Below the pieces are notes generated by a model that worked only from the letters and a program-made list of their open reading frames with translations, had not been told where the DNA came from and did no database searches. The position numbers were made by a program, and so were the translations under genes. Positions 1 through 8,907 of a DNA stretch of 64,000 nt are shown one piece after another. Numbering within the stretch: position 1 is the stretch's first letter; each line of letters begins with the position of its first letter. Location: assembly GCF_011765625.1 (NCBI RefSeq), contig NZ_CP050315.1, positions 124,001-188,000 of the forward strand, read 5' to 3'. The stretch comes from Shewanella aestuarii. GTDB lineage: Bacteria > Pseudomonadota > Gammaproteobacteria > Enterobacterales > Shewanellaceae.

Positions 1-513
1 AGGCTTAAAGGTTGAAAGCAGTAAAGGGCTGGCATAAAGGTCAAAGATAGGGCTGACCGCAGCTTGAATAGAGCCATACTGAACAAATCGATTTTTAACG
101 ACATCAGGGTCAAGCCCAAACGATTTGCTCACCTCTTTTATTGAACGGTATTTTTTATTATTAACAATGAGAGAACGAGAATCTAATTTTGGCTTACGAG
201 GTATCAACTCCAACGCCTCTTCGAGTGGCCAGTTATTCTTAATACGAGATCTTAAAGCATCTGGTGTCACACCGTATTCATGAGCTAGTTCAGCGATATT
301 GTTGAATACTTTCCCGTTAAAAAAGCAACCTAAACCCTTTTGCGGTGGTCGATTTGATTTTAAAGACTCTACAATAGGTACCCCATGACGCAAACGCTGC
401 AAGAAAGTGCGGGGGTTGACACCATACGAGCGAGCCAATAGGCTTTTATTGGCAAAATAACTGCCATTAAAGCGAATTGGCTGGATATGATTGTGAACAC
501 TCGTCTGCTTCAT
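1..513 (-). CDS. Partial protein with three helix-turn-helix-like modules (3' end outside window)
   Basis: Reading from the ATG at 513, the frame stays open for 171 codons to the window edge, so the C-terminus is missing. Three similar modules of about 40-45 residues follow one another (about 12-51, 64-106 and 115-158). Each has a short FNG/NNK strand, then a helical stretch with a motif like YGVNPRTFLQRL or YGVTPDALRSRI. This looks like the small helical DNA-binding modules attached to phage homing endonucleases and mobile regulators. Whether a nuclease domain follows outside the window cannot be seen. The neighbouring Sel1 gene starts a separate unit on the same strand. Function beyond probable DNA binding is unknown. 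Confidence 0.6.
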   Translation of the reverse strand, partial: MKQTSVHNHIQPIRFNGSYFANKSLLARSYGVNPRTFLQRLRHGVPIVESLKSNRPPQKGLGCFFNGKVFNNIAELAHEYGVTPDALRSRIKNNWPLEEALELIPRKPKLDSRSLIVNNKKYRSIKEVSKSFGLDPDVVKNRFVQYGSIQAAVSPIFDLYASPLLLSTFKP

Positions 514-576
514 AATTAACCTAATTGGTACATCATAAGTATATTCATTTTTACATTGATTGTAAGAAATTGCAAG

Positions 577-1638
577 TTAATATGAAAGACACATCGCCGC
601 TTTATCAGGATCAAACGAATATTCGGTATAGGTGCCATCAGCATTAGTTTGGTAGCACATGCGACTATTACATTCGACCTTACAAAGTTGATAATTATTC
701 TTCAATGCCCATGAACGTGGCTTTTGCTGCACACTGACATCATTAACATGCATCACGCCCAACAAATTTTGGCGCGGAGAAAAGACTTCAACCCAATCCC
801 CTTCAAAATAAAGTGCGTAGAGATCAGAACCAGCCTTTAACTGACCTATGACGGTATCTGAGTCGAATGAGCTATAAACGGCAGGCATGCTTTTGACCGT
901 TTTAAGTTTCGATAGGTATGGCAAAATTGGGGCTATTCTTTGCTTATCGCCTTGCACTGCAAGCCAATGAGTTGCATGAGCAAGGTTTTGATTGGCGCTA
1001 CCTAAGTAATAGTGATCAATCAGGGCAACACTGGCGTCTGCTTGGCCATCTATAACAGCCGATTTTAACCAAAATTCCGCTGATTCGGCGTCTTTGTTCA
1101 CACCATTGCCAACCAAATAACGCCGATAAAGTTCAAACTTGCCATCAGGACTGCCTTGTCTTGCTGCTTTATAAAACCAATCAAATGCCGTTTTTTCATC
1201 CTGATTAAATACACGCCCCTCACTATAAAGCTGACCCAGCAAGAAGGAAGAATGATGATCACCCTGCTCCGATGCGTTGGATAGCCATTTCAGTGTTAGT
1301 TCGGGATCATGAACCGTCGATACGGGGGAGTTATCAAGTGAATAGTTGTAGCCTACTTCACGTTGCGAAGCTATATCGCCTTGTTTGGCTTTAATAAGGG
1401 TGTTTACCCATTGCTCATAAGTATCCCAAAACTGAATCGCTTCCTGATCACCTGCCTGCATGGACTTTAAAATATATGCTTTGCCTTGTGCAAAATTCTC
1501 TGCTGCGATTAATTGAAGGCCATATTTATATTGTGCATTGGGAATATTTGCTTCTGCCTCTGCTTGTAATGGACTTGCAGCACAACCCGCACCCAAGAGT
1601 AAAATTGCACATACAGTAGCTAAAGTTGTTTTTTTCAT
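577..1638 (-). CDS. Sel1-repeat lipoprotein
   Basis: 353 residues. The N-terminus is a lipoprotein signal (hydrophobic stretch, then LLGAGC, with the lipidated Cys at residue 19), so the protein should be anchored to a membrane facing the periplasm. The middle carries Sel1/TPR-like repeats, seen as LGQLYSEGRVFNQDEKTAFD followed by WFYKAARQGSPDGKFELY and similar units between about 40 and 225. Such repeats form a protein-binding solenoid. The C-terminal third has an SH3-like look (GSDLYALYFEGDWVEVF). Its start overlaps the stop of the upstream DsbC-like gene by 4 bp, so the two are translationally coupled. A role in envelope protein folding or a surface structure is inference. Confidence 0.75.
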   Translation of the reverse strand: MKKTTLATVCAILLLGAGCAASPLQAEAEANIPNAQYKYGLQLIAAENFAQGKAYILKSMQAGDQEAIQFWDTYEQWVNTLIKAKQGDIASQREVGYNYSLDNSPVSTVHDPELTLKWLSNASEQGDHHSSFLLGQLYSEGRVFNQDEKTAFDWFYKAARQGSPDGKFELYRRYLVGNGVNKDAESAEFWLKSAVIDGQADASVALIDHYYLGSANQNLAHATHWLAVQGDKQRIAPILPYLSKLKTVKSMPAVYSSFDSDTVIGQLKAGSDLYALYFEGDWVEVFSPRQNLLGVMHVNDVSVQQKPRSWALKNNYQLCKVECNSRMCYQTNADGTYTEYSFDPDKAAMCLSY

Positions 1639-2702
1639 TTCTGGGACTCCGATTTAGATGAAACAAATGCTGACATTTGATCACCGAACTTAAACGCACT
1701 CAAAAACGTGTCAGTTGGATGATTAGCAATGATCGTGATGCCATTATTAGTAAAGGAAACGGGTGTTGTTTTATTTAAATGTCGAATGCCGAAATCAACA
1801 AAGAGATTAAACTTCTGCTGATAGAGCTCGTCATCACAAGAATGAGCAGGTAATGATGCACCTTTAAATGATTTAATGATGAGCTCTGTATTTGATTGGT
1901 TATTGATGTAATTAGCACACCAATACGACAGCATTTTTCTACCCACAGAGGAATCACTACCCGAGCGAGGGAATGGTGCTAGATAAACATCAATGCCGTT
2001 AGCGTTTAAGTCTGCAATATTGTCTGTATAGCGACGACAGGCAGGACACGATGTATCAACGAAAGTAAGTAATGCACCTCGGCTGTTTTGGGCTTTATAA
2101 ACTGGCAATATAGAAAAATCTAAATTTTTGAGGTCAGCGTTCACCGCTTTATTTGTTATACCGACATGAGAGCTAGGGGATTTGGGTAAACCAGGTACCT
2201 GCTCAGTAACATCTTTAGATGAAGGCGTTGAAGGGGTCTTAACTGATGTTGGATTGCTCGCTATAACACTATCATCATAACCAATTTCATATTTGCCATG
2301 ATTAGCATCCAATCGGTAAGTCGATTCACTATACGACGTAAGCACATCGCTTGCTGGCGAGTTTTTAGAAGCGCCGAATATTGTCACTGGCTTTTTACCC
2401 GATTCTTGCAAGACGGCCATATCACCTTGGATGCTGACTTTAAGGTCGTTATCAAAAAATGCGTATGAATCACCATGCTTTACCGCAAATACATTGCAGA
2501 CCGGAGTTTCAAATGCGTATGCCTCACCAATCAGCGAGGGAAACCTTTCAAATAACTTCTTTGAAAATGTTTCTTGCGAGTCGCACGAGACAACAGTGCC
2601 AGAGCCTACCAACAAATATGACAGAGCAAGACCGCCCATAAGCCCAATGAATGCAGAGTTTTTTGAGAATGTCTTGGGTAATACGGTTGTTTCCTTCCAC
2701 AT
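1635..2702 (-). CDS. DsbC-like thiol:disulfide interchange protein
   Basis: 355 residues. An N-terminal hydrophobic segment (about 18-40) exports the protein to the periplasm. The C-terminal half is a thioredoxin fold close to DsbC: TFVDTSCPACRRY carries the redox pair CPAC, followed by a DsbC-like stretch (LNANGIDVYLAPFPRSGSDS, then YWCA) and a cis-Pro loop (TTPVSFTNNG). The N-terminal half is longer than in chromosomal DsbC and holds a Ser/Pro-rich linker (about 140-180). DsbC-family proteins isomerise wrong disulfides; plasmid-borne ones often serve pilus or secretion-system assembly, which is an inference here as no such genes are visible. The start is the ATG after AAGGTG. It forms an operon with the Sel1 lipoprotein. 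Confidence 0.75.
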   Translation of the reverse strand: MWKETTVLPKTFSKNSAFIGLMGGLALSYLLVGSGTVVSCDSQETFSKKLFERFPSLIGEAYAFETPVCNVFAVKHGDSYAFFDNDLKVSIQGDMAVLQESGKKPVTIFGASKNSPASDVLTSYSESTYRLDANHGKYEIGYDDSVIASNPTSVKTPSTPSSKDVTEQVPGLPKSPSSHVGITNKAVNADLKNLDFSILPVYKAQNSRGALLTFVDTSCPACRRYTDNIADLNANGIDVYLAPFPRSGSDSSVGRKMLSYWCANYINNQSNTELIIKSFKGASLPAHSCDDELYQQKFNLFVDFGIRHLNKTTPVSFTNNGITIIANHPTDTFLSAFKFGDQMSAFVSSKSESQK

Positions 2703-2811
2703 TACAATACACCTTTCAGATACATGATAAATAAATCAAGGTTAGCACTTATAAAGCAAACATCCAAGTATTAATAGACAGTGTGAGCTGACTTTTTTAA
2801 GGCTGAAAGCC

Positions 2812-2828
2812 TTTAAAGTTACTTTAAA
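2812..2828. repeat. Dispersed palindrome, copy 1 (TTTAAAGTTACTTTAAA)
   Basis: Perfect 8-bp arms around a central T, in the divergent gap upstream of the DsbC-like gene. It is the longest of the eight copies of the plasmid-wide palindrome TTAAAGTWACTTTAA. Confidence 0.7.
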
Positions 2829-2857
2829 ATCAGGTTGGCCGAGCCACAATAATTCGT

Positions 2858-3045
2858 GTGACACTCAGTTGCATTAAAAACGCAATCTAGTTGATACCGC
2901 CCATTGGGAGAAAGGACACTTTTTGTTAAAAAACGCTACTGACTGTCACACCGAGCGAGAAATTTGTGACACTCAGTTGCAAAAATATCGAAAAATAAGC
3001 CAAAAATGCCAAAATCGGCCAATTTTTATGTGACCTTCAGTAGCA
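2858..3045 (+). repeat. Three 16-bp direct repeats (GTGACACTCAGTTGCA) before the primase-like gene
   Basis: GTGACACTCAGTTGCA occurs identically at 2858-2873 and 2966-2981, with a diverged copy GTGACCTTCAGTAGCA at 3030-3045. All face the primase-like gene that begins 120 bp downstream. They could be operators or a secondary set of replication-protein sites. The rest of the 2703-3167 gap is AT-rich and shows no gene. Confidence 0.6.
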
Positions 3046-3167
3046 CAGCCGTTTTGTGTATTTGGCATATCACGCCCATAAGAAAGCCCCAAAAAGATAA
3101 CCTCGAAAAGATGACAATGACATAAAATGATGTAAAATGTACTTATCATGTATATATTGGGTTGATT

Positions 3168-4859
3168 ATGATTTCAAAGTCATTCATAGAATCATTAAAG
3201 CATTCGGTATCCATTGTTGACCTTATCGATTCCTATGTCCCACTGAAGAAGCAAGGCAAAGAATATGTTGCTTGCTGTCCATTCCATACAGAAAGTAGTC
3301 CTTCGTTCAAAGTGAATGAGAATAAAGACCTCTATCATTGTTTTGGTTGCGGTGAACATGGCGGGATCATTGATTTTGTCATGACGTTTGAATCAATTGG
3401 TTTTGCAGATGCAGTTGAAACTATTGCTGGCAAATTTGGCCTTACCGTGGAGTACGAAAAGAAGAGTGCGCCTAAAAACACGACAAACGATGCCGAAATA
3501 TCATTAGTCAGATTCATACAGAAAGTGTTCAATAAGAATCAATCTCCACTTAACGAAACCCTTGGCATTTCACAAAAGACAATAGAACAACTCGAACTGG
3601 GGGGCGCGACGAATAGTTTGGCCGTCCAGAATAGTATTCGAAATGATGATGCGCTGAAAAAGTTGGCTGGCAAAATAAACTTTCATTCGGGGTATCTAAA
3701 AGTCCCTTCCGATACAAACGCATTAGTTGTACCTCTTTACAGGGCAAACAAAAAATTTGCAGGATTGTATGTTAACTCAAAAAACGAGCCTTACTTAATC
3801 GGACCTAAAGGTGCGGATAGAGGCTTACTATATAACCCAAGCAAGACGTTTGTTAAAAATAAACCCCTCATCATCAGTACGGATATGCTAGATGCTATTA
3901 AGTGTTACGATCTCGGCATACCAAATTATATGTGCGCTGCAGATACGAAAGCAAAAAGTCTAACGACTGAAATGCTACGTGCTTATAGAGCTGATACTAC
4001 CTATTTTATAGTGAAGAACGATCCTGAACGCACTAAAGCGCTTGCGATGGATCTGCTATCTGCCATCAAAACATCAAACAACCTATATGGTTTAAATATC
4101 CTTGTCATAAGCGAAAAAATATCGCTGAACGCAATGGTGGCGGCTAATGGTAATGATGTACTGCCAACAATACTATCGAAAGCGAACAGCTGGCATGACT
4201 ATATAGCAAGAGAGCTGATCCGAGATAAAGATACTTTCGCGCCTTCTTTCAAAGATGAAATGGCACAATTGCTACTTGAAACTTATGAGCAAAGTACAAA
4301 ACATAACGGGATGCCGTTAATGCTCTATTTAATCGCTGATTCAATCGGCAAATGTACAAGATTAAACCCTCAACAAATTTTACATTTAGCTTCTGAAAAT
4401 ATAGATGAACATATCGCAAGGAAAATAAAGCAATCCGAGCATGAACTAATGGATAAACATCTAGCCTATGCAAAACAAGTGCTAGGTGGTGTATCAGTCA
4501 AAGATATCGACACACTAACGGCGTTACTAATACTTGAATCAAAAGGTGTTGCGGAGCCATCAATCACAAATGAGATCAGTGAAAGTCTGATTAAAATCTT
4601 AGGCGAAGATAACTCATTCGCTAAGGTCCATAAAATCTTGAATGATCATGGATATATCAGTCAGCAGGATTTAAATGAAGCGCTCGACGAAATTGAAAAG
4701 TTTCAGGTGAATAGTAATTTAAGTGACTTCATGCTGGATGACGGTTTTTTAATTGATGCCAAAATGCTGGTGGATTACATTTGCACAAGTCATAACCTAC
4801 TAACAGCCCTGCCCCAAAAACCGAATCACACACAACCAATATCAAGTCCCAGTATGTGA
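3168..4859 (+). CDS. DnaG/CHC2 zinc-finger primase-like protein
   Basis: 563 residues from the ATG (an in-frame TTG lies 6 bp earlier). The N-terminus is a clear CHC2 zinc finger of DnaG-type primases: CPFH (C37, H40) and YHCFGCGEHGGIIDFVM (C58, C61). The following region (about 175-330) aligns in layout with the primase RNA-polymerase/TOPRIM core, but the usual acidic metal-binding signatures (the Glu of EGYMD and the DxD) are not visible; LIISTDMLDAIK and FIVKNDPERT sit where they would be expected. The C-terminal 230 residues are unrecognised. It may be a plasmid replication primase with a degenerate catalytic centre, or a regulator derived from one. It stands alone and ends at a bidirectional terminator. 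Confidence 0.7.
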   Translation: MISKSFIESLKHSVSIVDLIDSYVPLKKQGKEYVACCPFHTESSPSFKVNENKDLYHCFGCGEHGGIIDFVMTFESIGFADAVETIAGKFGLTVEYEKKSAPKNTTNDAEISLVRFIQKVFNKNQSPLNETLGISQKTIEQLELGGATNSLAVQNSIRNDDALKKLAGKINFHSGYLKVPSDTNALVVPLYRANKKFAGLYVNSKNEPYLIGPKGADRGLLYNPSKTFVKNKPLIISTDMLDAIKCYDLGIPNYMCAADTKAKSLTTEMLRAYRADTTYFIVKNDPERTKALAMDLLSAIKTSNNLYGLNILVISEKISLNAMVAANGNDVLPTILSKANSWHDYIARELIRDKDTFAPSFKDEMAQLLLETYEQSTKHNGMPLMLYLIADSIGKCTRLNPQQILHLASENIDEHIARKIKQSEHELMDKHLAYAKQVLGGVSVKDIDTLTALLILESKGVAEPSITNEISESLIKILGEDNSFAKVHKILNDHGYISQQDLNEALDEIEKFQVNSNLSDFMLDDGFLIDAKMLVDYICTSHNLLTALPQKPNHTQPISSPSM

Positions 4860-4871
4860 AAAAAAAGCCAA

Positions 4872-4903
4872 AAAAAACTCCATAATCGATTATGGAGTTT
4901 TTT
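4872..4903. terminator. Bidirectional rho-independent terminator
   Basis: A perfect 32-bp palindrome (A6-CTCCATAATCGATTATGGAG-T6 in outline) lies between the convergent primase-like and LPD7-type genes, with A and T runs suited to stopping transcription from both sides. Confidence 0.85.
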
Positions 4904-4918
4904 AATGACTTATTGCCA

Positions 4919-6865
4919 CTAGAAGAATCTGTCTTGGGATGAGGTCAAAGGTAGTGGTTCTAACTCTTTGCCGCCAGTAGAGGCTTCACTGTTAGTGTCT
5001 TCCGATGGTTGTTCATTAGCATCACCAGACTTGACCTCGGCCTTAACATCACTCTCTGAATCATTATCTTCATTTGAAGGCTCTGCTTTTTCGCTCGCAG
5101 ACTTAGCCTCATCAGTTTTAGGCTTCGATGGCTCTGGTGATGGTTTGGCATCTTTAACTACTTGCTCATCCTTTGCAGCGGCCTCGCTCTTGTCAGCTTT
5201 TGGGCTTGGTTGATCGGCATTATTTTCGCTTTGAGCTTTACTAGCTTCATTCGTATTCGCATTTTCATCGGCAGAAGATTGTTTATTAAACATACCAGGC
5301 ATTTTTTCAGCAGCCGCTTCTTTAGCGGCTTGTCTAAGCGCAGCGATATTGCTGTAATTCCGGTCAAATTTAACCCCGATACCTGCACTCTTACAGGCAT
5401 TAACCATGGCTTCAACATAGTCAGCATCGCCATGTACCTTGATACTTTTCCATCCTTTCATCTTAGCAGCGCTTACAGCTGCAGCAGCGGTAGCTTCAGG
5501 TGAGTCAGAATCAACAGAAAATTTTCCATAGTAATCTTTAATCGTCACATTATTACGCAAGTTGATTTCTAAGCAGCCTAAATCAGCATTCACTTCACAT
5601 AAGTTAGAACCCAATTTCTTATGCAAGAAAAAATTATTCACAATGCTTCTCATGTAACTGTTAGAAAGTAACCGGCGGTCAATCGTAGGGTTATCATCCT
5701 TTTCGACATTCAAAGGTTCAGTTGGCTTATTCTCAGATCTGCCAGTCGCTGTATTATCAGCAGGTGAATTCTGGCCGTTGTTATTAGGTTCAACATGCAA
5801 TGTTTTGGATGAATCAGTTGGAGTCTGTTGGGAGTTAGATTTCGTCTTTTTAGTATCCGAACTTTCAACGTTTTCATTTTCATCCACTTTAGATTCAGAA
5901 GCAGTTGATTCAGGCGCATCCTCAGCATTATTAGGGTTTTTAAAAGGGATAACATTGTAAGCTGACTGAACATTACCGACAAAAGTGCTCTTACTATCAT
6001 CCTCATCTTTATCAGCCTGATTCTTGTCGTCAGTATCCTCAGTAGTTTTTTCATTCGATGAAGCTACAGTTTCATCTAGTGGCTCATCATCATGAATAAT
6101 GCTTTCTACCGCATTGATAAAATCTATGTCATCTGAATTGTCATCACAAAGAGGTGACTCATTTTGAGCCGCATAAACTGAAGCGTAATCGGAAGCGTAA
6201 TCCGTTTCAGGATCTGGTTCTGACTCAAGATCTGGCTCAACAAAAGAACCATTTTCATCATCAATTATATCCTCGTTTTTTTCTTCATAATAATGATCTT
6301 CTTCGTCACAATCCTTTATAAATTGTTCCGTTAATTTAGCAAATGCTGATAATTTGCTTTCAACGCTCTCAGGCAGATCATCTAACTTAGCCTTTGAGTC
6401 ATCGCCCATGTTATTTGCATGACCATCCTCTAGAATTGCCTCATCCAAAACCATGTTTGAAACTGAGGTTTCATCAGATGAAGCATGTTCAGAATGCTCC
6501 GCTATATCCGCGACATCTTCTTCTGGTGTTATCTCATCTAAAGCAACACACACATCAGTAACGTCATCAGATGAAACAGGGTCAGAATGCTCCGCTATAT
6601 CCGCGACATCTTCTTCTGGTGTTATCTCATCTAAAGCAACACGCACATCAGTAACGTCATCAGATGAAACAGGGTCAGAATGCACCGCTATATCCGCGTC
6701 ATCTTCCGCTAATGCAACAAGCTCATCCAAGTCACCCCAATCAGCATTGTTGTCATCAAGTTCCGGTGCATCTAGCTTGTCATAATCCGGCTCGAAGTTA
6801 TCCTCCACACTCGGAAATTTGTTTAATGAATCCAATTCGTCTTCAAAACTTTTCAATGCCGACAT
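4919..6865 (-). CDS. Highly acidic protein with LPD7-like domain
   Basis: 648 residues from the ATG at 6865, which has GGGGTG as ribosome-binding site; an ATG 12 bp earlier has none. The first about 350 residues are dominated by Asp, Glu and Ser, including three tandem copies of a 31-residue unit (93 bp period, about 6495-6700). Residues about 390-500 resemble the LPD7 domain of plasmid polyvalent and relaxase-associated proteins: a strand, then SPEATAAAAVSAAKMKGWKS, IKVHGDADYVEAMVNAC and IGVKFD. The tail is again charged and disordered-looking. LPD7 is linked to conjugative or mobilisable plasmid proteins, but no relaxase motif is visible here. It stands next to the large repeat region at 6.9-8.35 kb, so a DNA-handling role is plausible but unproven. 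Confidence 0.6.
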   Translation of the reverse strand: MSALKSFEDELDSLNKFPSVEDNFEPDYDKLDAPELDDNNADWGDLDELVALAEDDADIAVHSDPVSSDDVTDVRVALDEITPEEDVADIAEHSDPVSSDDVTDVCVALDEITPEEDVADIAEHSEHASSDETSVSNMVLDEAILEDGHANNMGDDSKAKLDDLPESVESKLSAFAKLTEQFIKDCDEEDHYYEEKNEDIIDDENGSFVEPDLESEPDPETDYASDYASVYAAQNESPLCDDNSDDIDFINAVESIIHDDEPLDETVASSNEKTTEDTDDKNQADKDEDDSKSTFVGNVQSAYNVIPFKNPNNAEDAPESTASESKVDENENVESSDTKKTKSNSQQTPTDSSKTLHVEPNNNGQNSPADNTATGRSENKPTEPLNVEKDDNPTIDRRLLSNSYMRSIVNNFFLHKKLGSNLCEVNADLGCLEINLRNNVTIKDYYGKFSVDSDSPEATAAAAVSAAKMKGWKSIKVHGDADYVEAMVNACKSAGIGVKFDRNYSNIAALRQAAKEAAAEKMPGMFNKQSSADENANTNEASKAQSENNADQPSPKADKSEAAAKDEQVVKDAKPSPEPSKPKTDEAKSASEKAEPSNEDNDSESDVKAEVKSGDANEQPSEDTNSEASTGGKELEPLPLTSSQDRFF

Positions 6866-6981
6866 AACACACCCCATATACTTATAAGTTACATGATTAG
6901 TATATCACGCAACAGGGCTATGTAAAACGTGGTTAGCAGGATAATGCCCCTGAATATGAGGTTGGCATTATAATATTTAGC

Positions 6982-7498
6982 TGTGCCAAACCAGTCGAGT
7001 CTATATCTCTGTTAAATATAAAGAAAACCACCTTAGCTATATGTATGTGCCAAACCTAACTTAAAACGCGATGAGTCAATAATTTTTCGGGGGCTAATAT
7101 TCAAAATTGAGAGAGGTTAAATTGCGCTGTGCCAAACTGTAGTCGCGCAACCCTCTGACTTAGTTGCAAAAATTAACAAGCCTGATTTCTTGTGCCAAAC
7201 CAGCCCTGTAAGTAAGCTAAATACATCCAAATGAATGGCAATTTCGCCACAAAATTGAGTCGATTTTAGGTGTGTGCCAAACCAAGTGCCTTCTAGATGT
7301 TGATTTATAATAAAAAGCTCACTAAGCACACAAGACTGTGCCAAACCAGTAGTGGTTTAAAGGGCATAAATATCAGTTATAAGCGAAAATATTATCGATT
7401 TATACCTATATGCCAAACTCAGGATTGTATAAAGCACTGAAATCACAAGTAAATCCGCATCCAGATTTTTCCTTTCTGCCACGCAGGGGGTGCAAAAC
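6982..7498 (+). repeat. TGTGCCAAAC repeat series
   Basis: The decamer TGTGCCAAAC begins at 6982, 7046, 7128, 7191, 7273 and 7337, with variants TATGCCAAAC at 7409 and GGTGCAAAAC at about 7489. Spacings are 64, 82, 63, 82, 64 and 72 bp, an alternating pattern. All copies point the same way and no gene lies here. Regular same-strand repeats fit iterons, a partition site or a copy-control locus. The decision between these needs a protein partner. Confidence 0.8.
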
Positions 7499-7742
7499 TA
7501 TCTAATTTACTGGTTTTAAACGGCACGATTAAGGCTATAAATCCACATAATCGCAAAAGTTTCTTTGATAACAGACACTTGCGTCATCTTTATTTTAAAA
7601 ATTAATGTAACTGTTTCAACAGTTATGAATACCAGTCGGTGTTTTTCAGTCAACAGTTACCCTTTTAACCCTGTAAATATCCATTTCAAGCCTGCTGTAA
7701 AACCCAATCAGATTTTTGGATCGAAAAATGATCGGTAAATCA

Positions 7743-8345
7743 CAGTGATTTCTGGTGTCCAATTGGCGGGAGATTTCTGACTGGGAGGTTAAATTCACCG
7801 GGCAAGTTGCAGTGATTTTTGGTGTTCAATTGGCGGGTGATTTCTGACTGGGAGGTTAAATTAACACGGCAAAACACAGTGATTTCTGGTGTTCAAATGG
7901 CGGGTGATTTCTATCTGAGAAGTTAAATTGATCGGGCAAGTTACAGTGATTTCTGGTGTTCAAATGGCGGGTGATTTCTGGCTGGGAGGTTAAATTCACC
8001 GGGCAAGTTACAGTGATTTTCGGTGTCCAAATGGCGGGTGATTTCTGGCTGGGAGATTAAATTCACCGGGCAAGTTACAGTGATTTTCGGTGTCCAAATG
8101 GCGGGTGATTTCTATCTGAGAAGTTAAATTGATCGGGCAAGTTACAGTGATTTCTGGTGTTCAAATGGCGGGTGATTTCTGGCTGGGAGGTTAAATTCAC
8201 CGGGCAAGTTACAGTGATTTCTGGTGTTCAATTGGCGGGTGATTTCTGAGTGGGAGGTTAAATCCACCGGGCAAGCTACAGTGATTTTTGGTGTTCAATT
8301 GGCTGGTGATTTCTGGGTAGACGGTTTTGGATAATCGGGTAAGTA
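7743..8345 (+). repeat. Nine tandem 67-bp repeats
   Basis: CAGTGATT starts at 7743, 7810, 7877, 7944, 8011, 8078, 8145, 8212 and 8279, exactly 67 bp apart each time. Each unit contains the words CAGTGATTTCTGGTGTTCAA, GGCGGGTGATTTCTG, GGGAGGTTAAATTCACC and GGGCAAGTTA, and has an internal echo of GTGATTTCTG. Units differ by scattered substitutions but no indels. No open frame crosses the array convincingly and there are no unique spacers, so it is not CRISPR. A plasmid centromere or incompatibility locus is the leading guess. Confidence 0.9.
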
Positions 8346-8454
8346 CGTTGATTGCAATATTCTCACAATGTTGACTAGCCCAATGAAGCTATATAGAAAT
8401 GCCACCAACTAAAATTTATTTATTGGCATTAATAAAATAAAATAAAATAAAATA

Positions 8455-8495
8455 TATCAACTGAGAGTTGCGTTTTATTTTATATAGACTAAACT
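8455..8495 (+). promoter_or_regulatory. Promoter with 17-bp element (copy 1)
   Basis: Element TATCAACTGAGAGTTGC at 8455-8471, whose end supplies the -35 TTGCGT (8468-8473). A 16-bp spacer leads to TAAACT (8490-8495). It drives the gene at 8552 and its hairpin leader. Confidence 0.65.
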
Positions 8496-8510
8496 AAAAC
8501 AGTCAATTCA

Positions 8511-8544
8511 ATTAGCGATTGCGACCCGCTAATCAACCACGAGG
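8511..8544 (+). promoter_or_regulatory. Leader hairpin 1 (loop ATTGCGACC) and ribosome-binding site
   Basis: Arms ATTAGCG (8511-8517) and CGCTAAT (8527-8533) close the 9-nt loop ATTGCGACC; CACGAGG follows at 8538-8544, 7 nt before the ATG. The TTG inside the loop opens an in-frame extension of 11 codons, which I treat as leader and not protein. Confidence 0.75.
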
Positions 8545-8551
8545 CAATGTC

Positions 8552-8905
8552 ATGAATTTAATACTTGATGTGTATACCAACTCTAATCAGTTAGTGCCAT
8601 CCCAAATCGCAATAGAAAGCGAAGATCTAGATGAACTATTCCAGCAGGCACGTTTGATGTTTGATGCTTTAAAAAGCGAAAGCAAACCAGTCAAGCATCT
8701 ACCCGTAGGATTAATATTTAACTATGACATTCGATTCGATTTTGTGGACGAGAACGAACAGCCATTGGAAGATGAAGAATTAAATCACTGGGAGTATATG
8801 GATTGTAAGGTGTACCAGAATGTAATCGTGATCGAATTTGAACATCGCGACGATGGCACAACCATGTTTGCAGAATATTACCTCTCATCTGGTAAGGGAG
8901 AATAA
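8552..8905 (+). CDS. Hypothetical acidic protein
   Basis: 117 residues, cytoplasmic and acidic, with no recognised family. The start is the ATG behind CACGAGG at the end of hairpin leader 1. The protein has a beta-rich C-terminal half (YMDCKVYQNVIVIEFEHRDD). It is followed after 2 bp by another small gene with its own AAGGGAG site, so the two form an operon that ends at the terminator near 9220. Membership of the hairpin-leader set is the only clue to role. Confidence 0.7.
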   Translation: MNLILDVYTNSNQLVPSQIAIESEDLDELFQQARLMFDALKSESKPVKHLPVGLIFNYDIRFDFVDENEQPLEDEELNHWEYMDCKVYQNVIVIEFEHRDDGTTMFAEYYLSSGKGE

Positions 8906-8907
8906 TC

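Noticed and set aside
7743..8345. CRISPR array
   Set aside because: The whole 67-bp unit is repeated with no unique spacers, there is no dyad repeat and no cas gene in the window.
8519..8551. Possible conserved leader peptide MRPANQPRG starting at the TTG of the hairpin loop (also near 23297, 24336 and 48105)
   Set aside because: At 26870 the same frame stops after four codons and other copies change the residues freely, while base pairing is kept. The similarity comes from the RNA loop and stem, and the ATG after CACGAGG is the real start.
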